NCBI GenBank assembly: GCA_947561715.1
Contig: OX387198.1
Coordinates: 11,098,001 to 11,162,000 of the forward strand
DNA from: Ascidia mentula
Lineage: Eukaryota > Chordata > Ascidiacea > Phlebobranchia > Ascidiidae
Direction: 5' to 3'
DNA length: 64,000 bases
This document shows, piece by piece, positions 1 to 11,268 of this stretch. Positions within the stretch are counted from its first letter, which is position 1, and each line of letters starts with the position of its first letter. Under the pieces are notes generated by a model. The model made no database searches and was not told the DNA's origin. It saw nothing but the letters and a program-made list of their open reading frames with translations. A program made the position numbers and the translations under genes.

Positions 1-3000
1 GCTATCTTACCTATGCTCAGGATGGAAAGGTTTGTGTAGTTCCGACTGGTTGTATCAAGTTGCCACTGATCCATTTTGTTAGGGGCATTGTGTTACCGGC
101 AAATTCCAGTTAGTTTTTATGTTTGGTTCTTTGGAAGGAAAAAGAATGGCTGCTCGACCCAGAGGACGACATCGGTCATAATTTCAATTGGCGAGGCGGA
201 CATGAAAGGCACACCGAAGGAATTGTAATTACGCGAAGACCATTTTTCTTGCCCTCTTCAACCAACAATACCGAGACGGTATGACGCGATGGTTTTTCTT
301 ATTTTTACGTACAGTAAATGAAATGAAACGATGAGAGTAAGCTTTCCTAACATTAACCGTTTTGCACAAAAATGTTTCAACTTGCAATTTATTATCGTGT
401 TTAATATTTCCAAATACTTTAGTTTACATTCTTATGTGGATCTCTTGAAAACATGTTTGGAGCACTAAGACGTTGCGATGCCCTGATGTAAAGGCATGTT
501 TGTGCGTCAAAAAGTTCGTGGAATAATTGCATCGAGAAGCGTTTAGAAACATGAGATTTGGTTTATTTGGCTCAAAAAAGCGTTTATTTTGCAGATTGCT
601 GTGTTTCTAATGGATACGCAAGGGGTGTTTGACAACGAGGCCACTCAGGAATCTGATAAAATTCTGTTTGCTTTGAGCTGTTTGGTGAGCTCTTTCCAAA
701 TGTTTAATTTATCAAAGCAAATTAACGGGTCTGACCTGCAGCATTTAACGGTAAGTGAGAAGTTATTATTTATTTAGATTGTGTATCAACAATTGATGTA
801 TTTTATGTAAAATTTTAAATGCTTTCAGGTTTTTTCCGAATTCGGGAAAATGGCGCGTGAACAGAACAAATCTAAATCAGTGTACCAGGTGCGATTTTAT
901 ATGTGATCGTTGAGGTTTGAAGGACATTAGCTGTGTAATTTTACTCAATCTGCGTTGGTTCCTTTTGTTTGCAGACTTTACAGTTTCTTGTTCGGGATTG
1001 GGACGACGAAGTGGTGGGTTTTGGACTGAAAGGGGGATTGTCTTATTTACAAACTGTGTTCGGCGACAGTCCCAAATACAGCATTGAACACAAGTCGGTT
1101 TGCAAAAACGTGAAGGTATTGAGTTTAACTTTCTAGGCCTAGGCCTGCTTTGTGTTCTAGCAATGGTGTAAGTTTAAAATTGTTTAGGTGTCCTTTGAAA
1201 CGACGGAATGTTTCGTGTTGCCCGAACCCGGAAAGAAAGTAAGAAGAAAACCAGGAGAACCACAATGTTCCATAAAGGGTATAAGCAACACTAACCATTT
1301 CTTTAGTATTGGCTCTACTGAGCAATAAGTATTTTTTGTATGTATTTTATTTGATGTGTAGAAATCGATGAAGAATTCTTGGAGTACGTCGATGAACTTG
1401 CACACCATCTGTTTGACAAGCCCATTCCGAAACAAATGAACGGCGTTGTTCAGCGGGGTTCGGACATGATCAACTTAAGTCTTCTCTATTCGAAAAAGCT
1501 TTCCGGCAGGAATATTAGTGCGGAACTGCTGTACGAGGTTTGTTACCGTCATGGTAACTGGGTTTGTCCTGTACACTGTTTTCATTTTGCGCAGGCAAAC
1601 GCAGAATTGACGATGGCTAAAGTCATGGGGGACTGCGAAAAGTTCTACCAACGCGAAATCGCGGTAATTTGTCATACAATATTTTTTTAAACTTGCTTAT
1701 TAAAACTGGTGACTTGTTAAACTTAATTTAATCAAAGGAATGTCGCGATGTCATATTTACGGACGAGGAAACACGTAAGAAACATCAGGAAATTATTGAA
1801 GCAACCTTGAAACACTTCGACAACCAACCAAAGATTGGTGAAGATGAATTCATATTAAGTTACCGAGGAGATTTGGCCGAGAGTTGCAATTTACTCTACT
1901 ACGCATTTCAACACCAAGTTAGACTAACCAAGGTAAGCTTTTCCTTATTAATGATATTGATGTATGCTGAAAAAAACATTTCTAAAGTTAGCTGCAGGCA
2001 CATTTCCATCATGTATAAAGACCAAATTCTGCTGCATGTTCGGTCCACTGTCATAGGGCATGTGTTATGACATTATTCGCATAATAAACCAACCACTGCA
2101 TGGAATCCGTAAATTTTTACAAAATAATTTTTTCAGTTGTCAACAGAGGACTTTTACAAACAAAGAGTGATTGCAGGCAAAAAATCTTACCAGGATGAAA
2201 TGAACGTGAGTAGACATTGCAATATGTAACCTAAATATTACATGCAACGTACTTAATTCATGTTCAGCATTACCTGGAAGTTTCAGCGAAAGAAAACAAA
2301 TTCTTTGAAGAGGAAGAATTTACCGAGCTCGACCGAGTTGCAAAAAACAAGGCACTGGCTGTATTTCATGAGATTCCAATCAATTCAGACAAGGTACAAG
2401 CAAATCAACTTATTTTTTCCATTTCGTCCCAGCCTCAAAAACGATTAACATGATACCGCTTTTTATAACAGTTCATATCATAGATTACAGCTAGCCAAGA
2501 TAATATGTTTTTGAAACTATGCAATTCATTGTTAACTAATTTTTTTGTAAGCAGCAATGCTTGGTGAATAAAACTGTAGGGATATAGTTTCGTTAAAACT
2601 AAAAATGCCTGTATTAAACGGAAAGGTTGTAGATGTCTCAAATTTCCGAAGTTGCCCAACTCCTTTTTTTTATCTCCGGCAGTAAGTGAAACCTTTTTGC
2701 CCATGTTAGAAATAACCGAATGTTAACGAACTATTAGCTCACCTTATGTTTCGGTGCACTACCACTTGTTGTTGTATCCAATAAGGTTAATAGATAATTT
2801 GAATGTGGTCTTTTACCGTTTGCATCCATCTACATGTATAGGATTTGGCAACGTCATGATAGCTTTACTTTTAATTGTATTCTGGCTTTATTGTTTCGCA
2901 AAAAAGATTCGCAGTTTTTATTTGTTCTCTTATATGACCTAATCATACGTGTGCAATGGAAAAACAAAGCTGCTGTGAAAGTAATATATCAATGCTCATT

Positions 3001-5511
3001 TGTGACGTAAAATACCTCATCCGACGTATTCGCTAACGCTATTTTACAGGATTCTGTTGTTGACGAAACAAAAATAAACCCATCAGTTGAAGAAATAAAA
3101 AACAAACATCTTCAGAAGTTTGAAAATGAGCAACTGCCGCTGCAAAAAGATATTGTTCAATTTAGAAACGCTTTGCAAAAGGTTCCTAAGATTTCTATGT
3201 TTTATGTACTGTTTAAACTAAACTTTCCTGTGGCGTTTCAGGAAAACATTGTCAATGAGATGTTAAATAGGTGTGGGTCACAGCTGGAAGAGTATGACAA
3301 GGTGATGTCAGATGTAAGTATATACCCTCCTGAATTTCTCTAAAACATATCACAAGTTGCTTGTTTAATGAATTGGTGAAATACGCATAAAAACGGGAAT
3401 TGAAACTTTTAGTTTTGCGACAAGAAAAAGTTTCATGATTCACACGAAAAACTTTTGCGGGAAGCTTTACTGTGGTTCGACAGACATCAACTTTCAAATG
3501 CGAACTCTTTTACCTGTGCAAGGGAGGTTCAACTTAAGGCGATTGAAGTTAGAAAAAAATTGTACGAGAAGACGAACTCCTTAAACCTTGTAAGTTTCGA
3601 AAAACTTTGCGCTGTTTGTACAGATCTTTTTAAAATATTTAATCCTTGACCAATTTTTTTTAATCTGAGGACTAATGTAGTTTCATATTTAGTACTCTTG
3701 TCGTCTAAACAATGTCAAAACCATTAGTAGTTTTATCTCCGTAAGAGGACTCTTTTCGTCTAAACAATGACATTTGCGCCCACTTTGATGACCTCTGTAA
3801 AGTAAACTATTTTGATTTTGTGTAGAAACTCAAGACCGTCGAAAGCGGAAAACTTGTTTCTGAGCTAAAAACAAGTTACAAGCAAAAAATGACCAAGGTA
3901 TTTCAACAAAGCAAGAAACCTTCATTGTGTTTTTTTACTTTTGATCTCGAATGCATTTATCCTGAAAGGTTGCTGGAAGCGAATATGTTCCCGATGAACG
4001 ATTTAATGAAGCGGAAGTGGAAGTCATGAATAAGTGCCTGGAGAGTTTACATGAAACAGTAATCCATGTTCCCGACAAGGTGGCTTGCAACCAGCTTGCT
4101 ACACAAGTTTTAGGAAACGAACAAGAAAAATTTATGGAAATAAACAAGTATCGCAAAGTAATACAGAAACACTTTTCTGTCTTTACTTGACACTTTGAAA
4201 GTATATTGATTTTCTATACTTTATAGGACAAACAAACTTTGGAACAAAATACACGAGCACGTGATCTCAAAAAACGCTATGTTGACGAAATGTTAAAGGT
4301 ACTTGGCAACGAAAATGAAATAAGACTTTTCTGGGAATATTAGCTTGGTTTACCATGTATTTTCTATTAGGATTTAATTATTTTTTAATGAAATACCAAC
4401 TTTGATTAAATCTTTGTCAGCTTTTGACTAATGCAAACAACGAAGAGTTTTTTTCTGAAAATCAATCCCAACTAAAAGAGAAGCTGCAACAAGAGTTTGA
4501 TGACAAACAATACGCCAAAGAACCACTTGAAAAACACCGAGAAATTAGCTCCGACTTACTGAAAGCAATGAACACTTTCCATGGCTTGATAAAAAAGGAG
4601 CTCAAGCAAAACCTGGTACTGTTGACTCAATGGTTTATTAAAAATATCTAATGGTAAACTGTAAAACTATTTTGATGAAATAGGCAAAAAGAAAGCACAC
4701 AGTATGCTAAATGACTGGCATAATAGCTTTGGCTTTCTTGTTCAAATTAGTTTTGTTAAGTTTTTGCACCTAAACTATCTATTTGAACTATTTATCTTCA
4801 CTAACTACCTAGTTTTATCGGCAGATTGGCAAAAGAGAAGTACTTGAGAAATTGTTGGAATTTTTGCTGAACAAATACAACTCGGATGTGTATGAGGTAA
4901 GTTGAAGTTGTGATAGTGGTAGATCTCATTTTTTTCTAAGGATTTCCAAAATCTATCAACTAAACTAAACTAAAGAGCAAAATCTCAACCATAAGTTGCT
5001 TTGCAGATGAATGACAGCATGGCGTTTACAGCTTGCTTGTTGCATTTACAGCCCTAGGCCTTTAACTTTGTCGTGCTCAATTGCACTTTTTTAAATCTAG
5101 TTCATCGATGCTCAATATGCCGATGCGGAGGATTTTACTGCCCTGCACAAAGAATACAAGGCTGCCCTTAAAAAGCAGCTGGCCAGTGCAGCAGCAGATC
5201 CTGATCTTTCGAAGGAGTTTCAACAGAGACTGGAAGTCGCACTCGACCGCTCGCAACTCGATTGGTGCAGAATTAACCAACTTCACAAAAAGTTTTACAC
5301 CAGGAAAGTTACACGTCCAGGTTCCAAAATTGGCGCTATCGTTGGCGGTGTAATAGGATTGGGCATAGCAGGATTGGAAATAGTTTTCGTTCCTGGTGCA
5401 GGGTGGGCTCTCGGTGCTGTGGCGGTCACTCGTGGCGTTATGACAGGTGCATCGTTAGGAAACATCTTTAACAGTTGGATGTCTGGAGTAGTTGATTATT
5501 TCCGAAAGTAA
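1..5511 (+). CDS. Atlastin/GBP-like large GTPase gene A (5' partial, multi-exon)
   Basis: Dynamin-superfamily GTPase, probably acting at membranes by analogy with atlastin. Exons by reading frame and GT-AG sites: 1-29 (end of exon 2), 138-278, 595-750, 829-888, 975-1115, 1188-1278, 1362-1537, 1595-1663, 1738-1932, 2137-2205, 2268-2393, 3050-3181, 3242-3313, 3413-3589, 3826-3897, 3969-4157, 4227-4298, 4421-4615, 4825-4896, 5101-5511. All are in frame. Visible motifs are DTQG (G3) in exon 4 and LVRDW (G4) in exon 6; the P-loop lies before the window and is seen in gene B. From exon 9 on, the protein is helical and made of repeated modules of one short plus one long exon. The last exon (136 codons) ends in a Gly-rich hydrophobic segment (GAIVGGVIGLGIAGLE) and the tail VVDYFRK. 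With exons 1-2 like gene B the product would be about 966 residues. Motifs and atlastin-like order are seen; membrane remodelling or defence function is inference. Confidence 0.88.
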
Positions 5512-5903
5512 AAAAGCAACATGTTGCCACTGTATAAAACACATGAATATCTATTTTGTAAGTCATATATCCCCACTCCTTGTTTGTATTGTATCTTCAC
5601 TTACTAATTTCACTTATTGCGTAAATGGCACAGTTAGTAATAGTTTTAGTCGGCGGTTGTACTTGACTGTCACACGATACAACGCACAATGTTTTTTTAA
5701 GGTGTTGTTGGCGATTGCACTGTTGGTGTGAAATTTTCCTTTATTAGCCTACAAGACCACTTGAAAGAGACGAATTAGATCTGTACGCGGTCCCTTGATA
5801 AAATGTGTAACGTATGTTTGTGTAAATTATGTTAACCTGTCAATACTGTTTATAATCTACATTTTTTTCTTTAATGCCTTCTGCTTGCAGTTCATGAAAC
5901 TGA

Positions 5904-5909
5904 AATAAA
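5904..5909 (+). terminator. Polyadenylation signal of gene A
   Basis: AATAAA about 390 bases after the gene A stop codon, in sequence that is closely conserved after gene B (38577-38582). The 3' flank stays alignable between the two genes until about 6130 and 38803, which marks the downstream edge of the gene duplication. Confidence 0.55.
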
Positions 5910-6129
5910 TGATTAATCTTTGAGGCAAAATATATTGTGATGGATGTCATGACGGTTGATTCGCCATCCCGCTAATGAAAGCAAGCAGTGGTACGCTATA
6001 CATACGAAAGCTGCTACGTGGATAGCACAAGCAAACGAGAATACATAGGACTATCAGGCACAAAAATGTTATCCTTTGTTTTTTTAGCATGGTCAGTTAC
6101 TAACCACAAATAGCCGTGCCAAAAACGTA

Positions 6130-7190
6130 CTATTACACATATACGCAATACCGTAATCTCCAACATACAACACAGTATGCAGCGCAACTATACTATATTC
6201 TGTCTACCCAAACATACCAATTCAACTAGAGAAGCATGAAACTATAGCGTCTTGTTTTGCAAGCCAACGCCCAACAAAGAAGTTCCTGCCACTCTCAATT
6301 GAACCGAGACAATAAGCACATCAAAAAGCCCACTCTCATCATTCGGAAAGAACGTCACCTTTGAGATGTCCGCAGGTAAAATTTGCAGTAAACAAAACGA
6401 ACAAAGCCAGCGTTGCGATAATAGTTAGAATCGCACGTATATATGCACACGCACAGCAGGAAGTTGCACGACTTGGTCTCATATACCAAAGCTCCCGAAT
6501 TGTGAGGTGCTTTTCTAGTTCCGTGAACGACTGTCGTTAGTGGGCATTTCCGCACAGCTTTAAAATCACTTTAAAATTATCCTCGGACCTAACAAAAACT
6601 ACCGTGTCAAAATTGGTTGAGTAGCCTGACTGCAATAATGCACAAAAAGCCTGTGGGGCTATCTTTAATTTTTCAGTGGTTGACAAGTTTGCACTCAAAT
6701 TTAGCACTGGTATGTGCATGTTCGAAAATCGCACATATCAGTGCACATAGACCGAGAGTTGCGCGAATTGTTCCCACAAAGGGCCTGATTATTCTGTGAT
6801 TCCTGTTGATTGAGCGATGGAAGGCGTAATTAATGCACACTACGAGTTGTCTTTTGTAATCTGCTGAAATGGGATATACGACGATTCCGTTTTGGGTGGT
6901 ATATTTTTTATTCTAAGCTCTGTCCACTTGTGCGGCGTGATTGCCGAAGATTTTAGACTGCAGTTCTGTTCCACATTGACTTTATACACCGTAGGCCTTA
7001 TCATAGGTACTGCTAAAACGCCATCTATTACGGCATATCTATGGTGCTTGTCTGGTTCTATGCAAGACTGTCGTAAGTGCGCATTTCCGCGCAGTTTAAA
7101 ATCAAGATTCACGTATATAATATCAATGTCGCCCATGTTTAAATCAAATCTGTAATAACAAAGAATTTTGAAAACCCTCTATCTCTTCTC
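6130..7190. repeat. Rearranged dispersed-repeat fragments at the left of block B
   Basis: No intact gene seen. Short pieces recur elsewhere. The stretch near 6130-6350 resembles parts of 53805-53890. The stretch 6425-6560 recurs at 8048-8155 and 54835-54950 (shared 'cgcacgtat', 'gacttggtctcatatacc', 'gactgtcgtta'). The stretch 6903-7125 recurs at 53325-53545. Open frames here on both strands are short and their frame is not conserved between copies. It is best read as fragments of one mobile-element family in shuffled order. Confidence 0.5.
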
Positions 7191-7193
7191 GAC

Positions 7194-7661
7194 TTGAAGC
7201 AAGCTATTAAAAACATCTTTTGTCAAATAAAAAGTACCATCAATCATATGGACTCTATATACAAGCAAAAAAAGTTTTGTAATGAAACTTTGCAAGTGGT
7301 TGAACCCACTGAAGTGGCTTTAGGCAGCCAATTTGACTTTAAGTATAATAGGGATTTGGATAAGCATATTCCTGTTTCAGTAACTTTTCAGTATGTTTCC
7401 ATCACAAAAGTTTTAGAAAAACTTATGGAACAGACAGATGTAGCAACATGGCTGAGTGCCAAGAAAACTTTACAGGAAAACAATATGATTAGGTCGTACT
7501 TTGATGGCAAGGCCCACAAAAAGCATGTTCTATTTGCAAGTGACCCAAATGCGCTACAAATTCAGCTGTATTACGAAGATGTTGAAATTGTCAATGCCCT
7601 TGCTTCAAAAACCAAATTGCATGAACTAGCCCTATTACCATACAATACCATCAGCAACTAA
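7194..7661 (+). pseudogene. Transposon-associated protein fragment (C2H2 / LYYEDVE-type family)
   Basis: A 155-codon frame. Its C-terminal half has the run ALQIQLYYEDVEIVNALASK followed by a Leu-rich end, which I recognise as the signature of a widespread family of uncharacterised, transposon-associated animal proteins, often with N-terminal C2H2 fingers. The matching copy at 53699-54435 keeps such finger-like sequence upstream but has an in-frame stop. Here the N-terminal part is replaced by unrelated sequence, so the start is uncertain. The frame is open but the gene is probably a relic. The biochemical function of the family is not known to me. Confidence 0.45.
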
Positions 7662-8215
7662 TTTATGTCGACTTTTTTATGCAAGCAGAGAGGAAGCCCA
7701 AATTGCTTTTAAAAGAGTCAAACTTTCACTTTGAGGACATTGTTGGGAATGGGCCCCTTCCCCAGTCGGGTGTTGCTGGAAGATCATGTTTGGCAGGCTT
7801 AAAGAAGATGATCCACTTCTGGAATTAATGTTGCTACTACTACAAATTATGGAAATTGTGTTTTCATCCGAAGTATCAGTTGGACAGTAGGTTCAACTTG
7901 AAGATCTAATATTTCAGCATCACTAGTTTCCTGACATAAGGCTTATAAACAAACATAATCACATGGTGCATTATCCAAATTGCTTTCAAATGTTTGGTCC
8001 TTTGTCACTTATGTCTCGCATGCGTTATGAAGCAAAACATAATGCATAGAATCGCACGTATGTATGCACACGCACAGGAAGTTGCGCGACTTGGTCTCAT
8101 ATACCAAAGCGCCCAAATCGCAAGGTGCTTTTCTAGTTCCGTGCACGACTGTCGTTAGAAATTGATCCATTATTTTAATGCCTTGCACAATAATTTGGAT
8201 TTTGGGGCAGAATCA

Positions 8216-8451
8216 AACAACTTTACAAAAAGTTTTACATCAGGAAAAATACACGTCCAGTTTCCAAAATTGGTGCTATCGTTGGCGGTGTAATAGGATT
8301 AGGCATAGCAGGATTGGAAATAGTTATTATTCCTGATGCAGGGGTGACTCTCGGTGCTGTTGCGGTCACTCGTGGTGTTATGTCACGTGCATCGTTAGGA
8401 AACCTGTTTCACATTTGGGTGTCTGAAGTATTTGATTATGTCAGAGAGTAA
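8216..8451 (+). pseudogene. Orphan fragment of the GTPase last exon
   Basis: Aligns over its whole length with the 3' end of gene A exon 21 (about 5275-5511): the LHKKFYTRK region, the Gly-rich hydrophobic segment and a tail ending near a TAA. It has small changes and an extra base in the 'gatgcaggggtgactctcgg' stretch that breaks the frame. No other GTPase exon lies upstream. A second copy sits at 54997-55238 in block B'. It is an old partial duplicate of the C-terminal membrane-type tail, not a gene. Confidence 0.75.
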
Positions 8452-8699
8452 ATACGTGAATTGGAACAAACCAATCTAAGAAGTTGTCCTATGCGGGAGG
8501 TAGAGCTCTTGTATATCTTGCTTTTTACCAGGTCGTTTGTAATATTATGTTTATCCATTATATATATCATATATCTCCACAATTTTACTTATGTTTTGTA
8601 TTGTATTGTCGCCGCACAACACAAGTATATACTATAAAAGGCCCAAAGCGTATAACTACATAATGACCGAGAGTTAAAACCAAAGTCATTGTAATCACG

Positions 8700-9470
8700 C
8701 GTTCAACGCATGTCCGAGTTGTGACGTCCAATAAAACGACATGGGAAAAAAGAAGAACTCATTTCCGGTTTAGGTCAATTCCTGACCGGACAATTTAAGA
8801 GGAAAAACTTGCCGAGCTGGTGGCAGGTGAAAAAATTGTAGCCGGTAGAAGCAGCCACATTATAGTTGTGTTATAAACCATGTAATTTGGGCAATGAAGT
8901 CATATAGGTAACTTAGGTAACCAAACTAACTACGTAAATCAAGTTAAAATAATTATAGGCATTTCTTTGGCAAATAATAAATAAGGTTAATTTAAACACA
9001 AGTACTTCTTTCGCAAATGATAAATAAAGCTAAAATAGACATAACTACTTATAAACAAAGTCTACCTAAACATAAATAACCTATTAGGGCACTTAGTTAA
9101 TTAAGCTATATAAATAACTGACGTAATCGACCAAATCGGCCACCTTCAAGTTGCATTCAAGTTGCGCAACAACTCCAAATAAGGCATCAATACGTGTGGC
9201 CAACCGCAGACTATATAAGCAGAGCAACTAGTGCCTGCCAAATCAGTGTGTTTTAACTGTTGCTGCGTAAGGGTCTAGGCTGTTGGTTCTTCTTTAGTAC
9301 ACTGTATAGGAGCCCCAATTGTACTGTACTGTACTGTACTTGGATTTATTCGTGGGATTATATCAATAAATGGATTTATGAACAACTTTGGACTGGCTTG
9401 AAGCTTGGTGGATGTATGTGTTTAGTCGGGAGTTAGACTATTTAGAAAACGCACAGACTTGTGTGAAGGA
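8700..9470 (+). promoter_or_regulatory. Putative 5' LTR / leader with TATA box and poly(A) signal
   Basis: AT-rich non-coding stretch before gag with TATATAA at 9212-9218, a (TACTG)n run near 9319-9340 and AATAAA at 9365-9370. This order fits an LTR promoter and polyadenylation site. In copy 2 the TATA is changed to TGTATAA (56009-56015) and about 40 bases near the 3' end of the leader are missing. The LTR ends are not proven because no 3' LTR is present for comparison. Confidence 0.45.
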
Positions 9471-9732
9471 GTTTTTTAACTCCAACAGTAAACCTTGAGA
9501 TAGAGAACCAAGTTGCCATCGAGACTCAGTCGGATCCGTAAGGTGCGAGGCCCGAGACGCAGTCGCACCCCTCGGTCACCCAGCGGGGACATACCCCGAC
9601 AACTGGTACACCGACAACTGGTTCCCAGAAGTTTGGCGAGTTCACTGCACAAGTCAGCTTCATCAAAACTTCTTAGGATATTATTCCGACTATCCCCGGA
9701 TTTAGCAGCCAAATTTCCCGCCGAACGGGTTA

Positions 9733-10611
9733 ATGCACACCCGTTCCAGTTCCAGCAGCCCACCCAGCACAGCAACAGCAAGCAGTCAACTGCACCAGTT
9801 ATTAACAAACAAGAAGACAACTTCCGGCAACTGTTCGGATTATTCGCATTTATACGTATTATACGGATTATACGGATTTAAAACTGTTCCACCTGGTAAC
9901 TCAATTGCATCTAGAACTAGATATCAAACTCAAATAAGCGCAAGTATTAAAACCCCGGCCGACACCTTGTGGGCTGAAAATCCTGGAAACACACCGCCAC
10001 TTGATAATCCCACAGTTTCAGGTCGCACTTCCCCCATACCAAACACAAATGATGTACAAAGTTTGGGCAGAAACCCATTTAGCATACCTCTCTCCCAAGA
10101 TAAGCATGCTGACATAAGGCCATCCAACATCGACCAACATGTTTTTACAAACGCACCTTTTCCACGTCAAACGTTTAACTTCACAGCTGGAATTAAAATT
10201 CCAAAACTATGGTCGCAACACAACTACCGCTCTTATTTTCTGTATCTCGACCGATACTTTCAAACGTATAATATAACGGACGACAGAGACAAATTTGCTC
10301 AACTTTTGTCAGGATTTTCACAAGAACAATGTGCCAGATATGAGCACGTTATAGCACAGACAGCTATTTTACTTACCCCTTATACAACTCTGAAAAATTC
10401 TTTGATTCGCTTGTCCACTGGAACATGCAGCACAGCTTGGCTTTCAAAGCTAAAATCTTTGAGGTCAGGTTCAGGTGAACTTCCTTCAACTTTCATGGGA
10501 CGATTATGCGCAGTGTGCGCAAAAGACCCATTCTATGACGAGACAACACGCCAAATTGTGGTGGACAATTTTCTTGATAAAATGCCAAGGGACGTCAGCA
10601 ATGTACTTTGA
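9733..10611 (+). CDS. Gag-like protein of LTR element, copy 1 (interrupted)
   Basis: A frame of 292 codons. The first third is Ser/Thr/Pro-rich and low in complexity. From about residue 155 it matches the capsid-like region of Ty3/Gypsy gag proteins: IPKLW, a YFLYLDRYFQ-type helix, FAQLLSGF, a YTTLKNSLI segment and a late VVDNFLDKMP segment. The frame stops just after DVSNVL, where foreign sequence begins; the same reading in copy 2 continues into RAQHPDISLEELGFLAD. The upstream start is uncertain because there are in-frame alternatives. Structural capsid role is known for the family; the product here would be truncated. Confidence 0.65.
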   Translation: MHTRSSSSSPPSTATASSQLHQLLTNKKTTSGNCSDYSHLYVLYGLYGFKTVPPGNSIASRTRYQTQISASIKTPADTLWAENPGNTPPLDNPTVSGRTSPIPNTNDVQSLGRNPFSIPLSQDKHADIRPSNIDQHVFTNAPFPRQTFNFTAGIKIPKLWSQHNYRSYFLYLDRYFQTYNITDDRDKFAQLLSGFSQEQCARYEHVIAQTAILLTPYTTLKNSLIRLSTGTCSTAWLSKLKSLRSGSGELPSTFMGRLCAVCAKDPFYDETTRQIVVDNFLDKMPRDVSNVL

Positions 10612-11268
10612 GGGTGTTTGGGGCAGTTTTAGTGAGGTTTTGGGCTATTTTAATGAGGTAGTTACTTGATGGTGGGTGCTGCTGAAAATTATGGTGAAAA
10701 TGGAGCAAAAAATTCAGGCTGTATTTGTGGAAAAATGAATCGTTTAAGTGTCCAATCATTTTTGATTTTATGAAAGATTCATCCCATATCTACAAATTTT
10801 GATCAAAATTAGTGTGTGAAAAAATGGTTTAGCCGCCCCCCTGGGGCCATTTGTCACCCTGGTTACTCAGTATTTTGGTAAAACAAGCAACAAAAAATGA
10901 AACCTAATTTTGCAAAAAATTGAATCGTTTAACTGCCCACTCATTTGCGTTTTTGTGTAAGTCCCAACTCTTCTCTATGCAATGGCATCAAAGTTAGTTG
11001 CTGAAAAAGTACCTAAGCAACCCTCCAGGGCTGGTTATGACCCCCCCTGTTAGTGATATGATCTTCCAGGAGGCGTAACAAGTCCTTTCTCTGTACAGTT
11101 TCATCCAGGAGCAGCAATTTTTTTTAACCTTGAAGAATATTAGGTCCCTATGTAAGTCACAAGACCCATCAACGGTTGTTGGGAAACAAGTGGAAAAGTC
11201 ACCAGGTGCATTATTGCAGAGGGCCTTGAAAACAGAATTTGCCCAATTTAATACCTATATAGGTCCTC
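10606..11268. other. Insertion interrupting gag in LTR element copy 1
   Basis: About 660 bases that replace a 24-base stretch present in copy 2 (57350-57373 area). Gag homology stops at the left edge and resumes at the right edge with the LEELGFLAD segment. The insert holds no convincing gene; it is AT-rich with two C-rich spots (near 10834 and 11042). No clear terminal repeats or target duplication were seen. Confidence 0.6.

Noticed and set aside
6840..7155. Frames on both strands repeated near 53325-53516
   Set aside because: The stretch is repeated, but its frame, start and stop differ between copies, so no coding strand can be chosen.
9319..9340. TACTG microsatellite as a regulatory feature
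   Set aside because: Repeat number differs between the two element copies and there is no other sign of function.
9476..9881. Frames of 114 and 122 codons on opposite strands before gag
   Set aside because: Overlapping shadows in the leader and low-complexity start of gag, without family features or support from copy differences.
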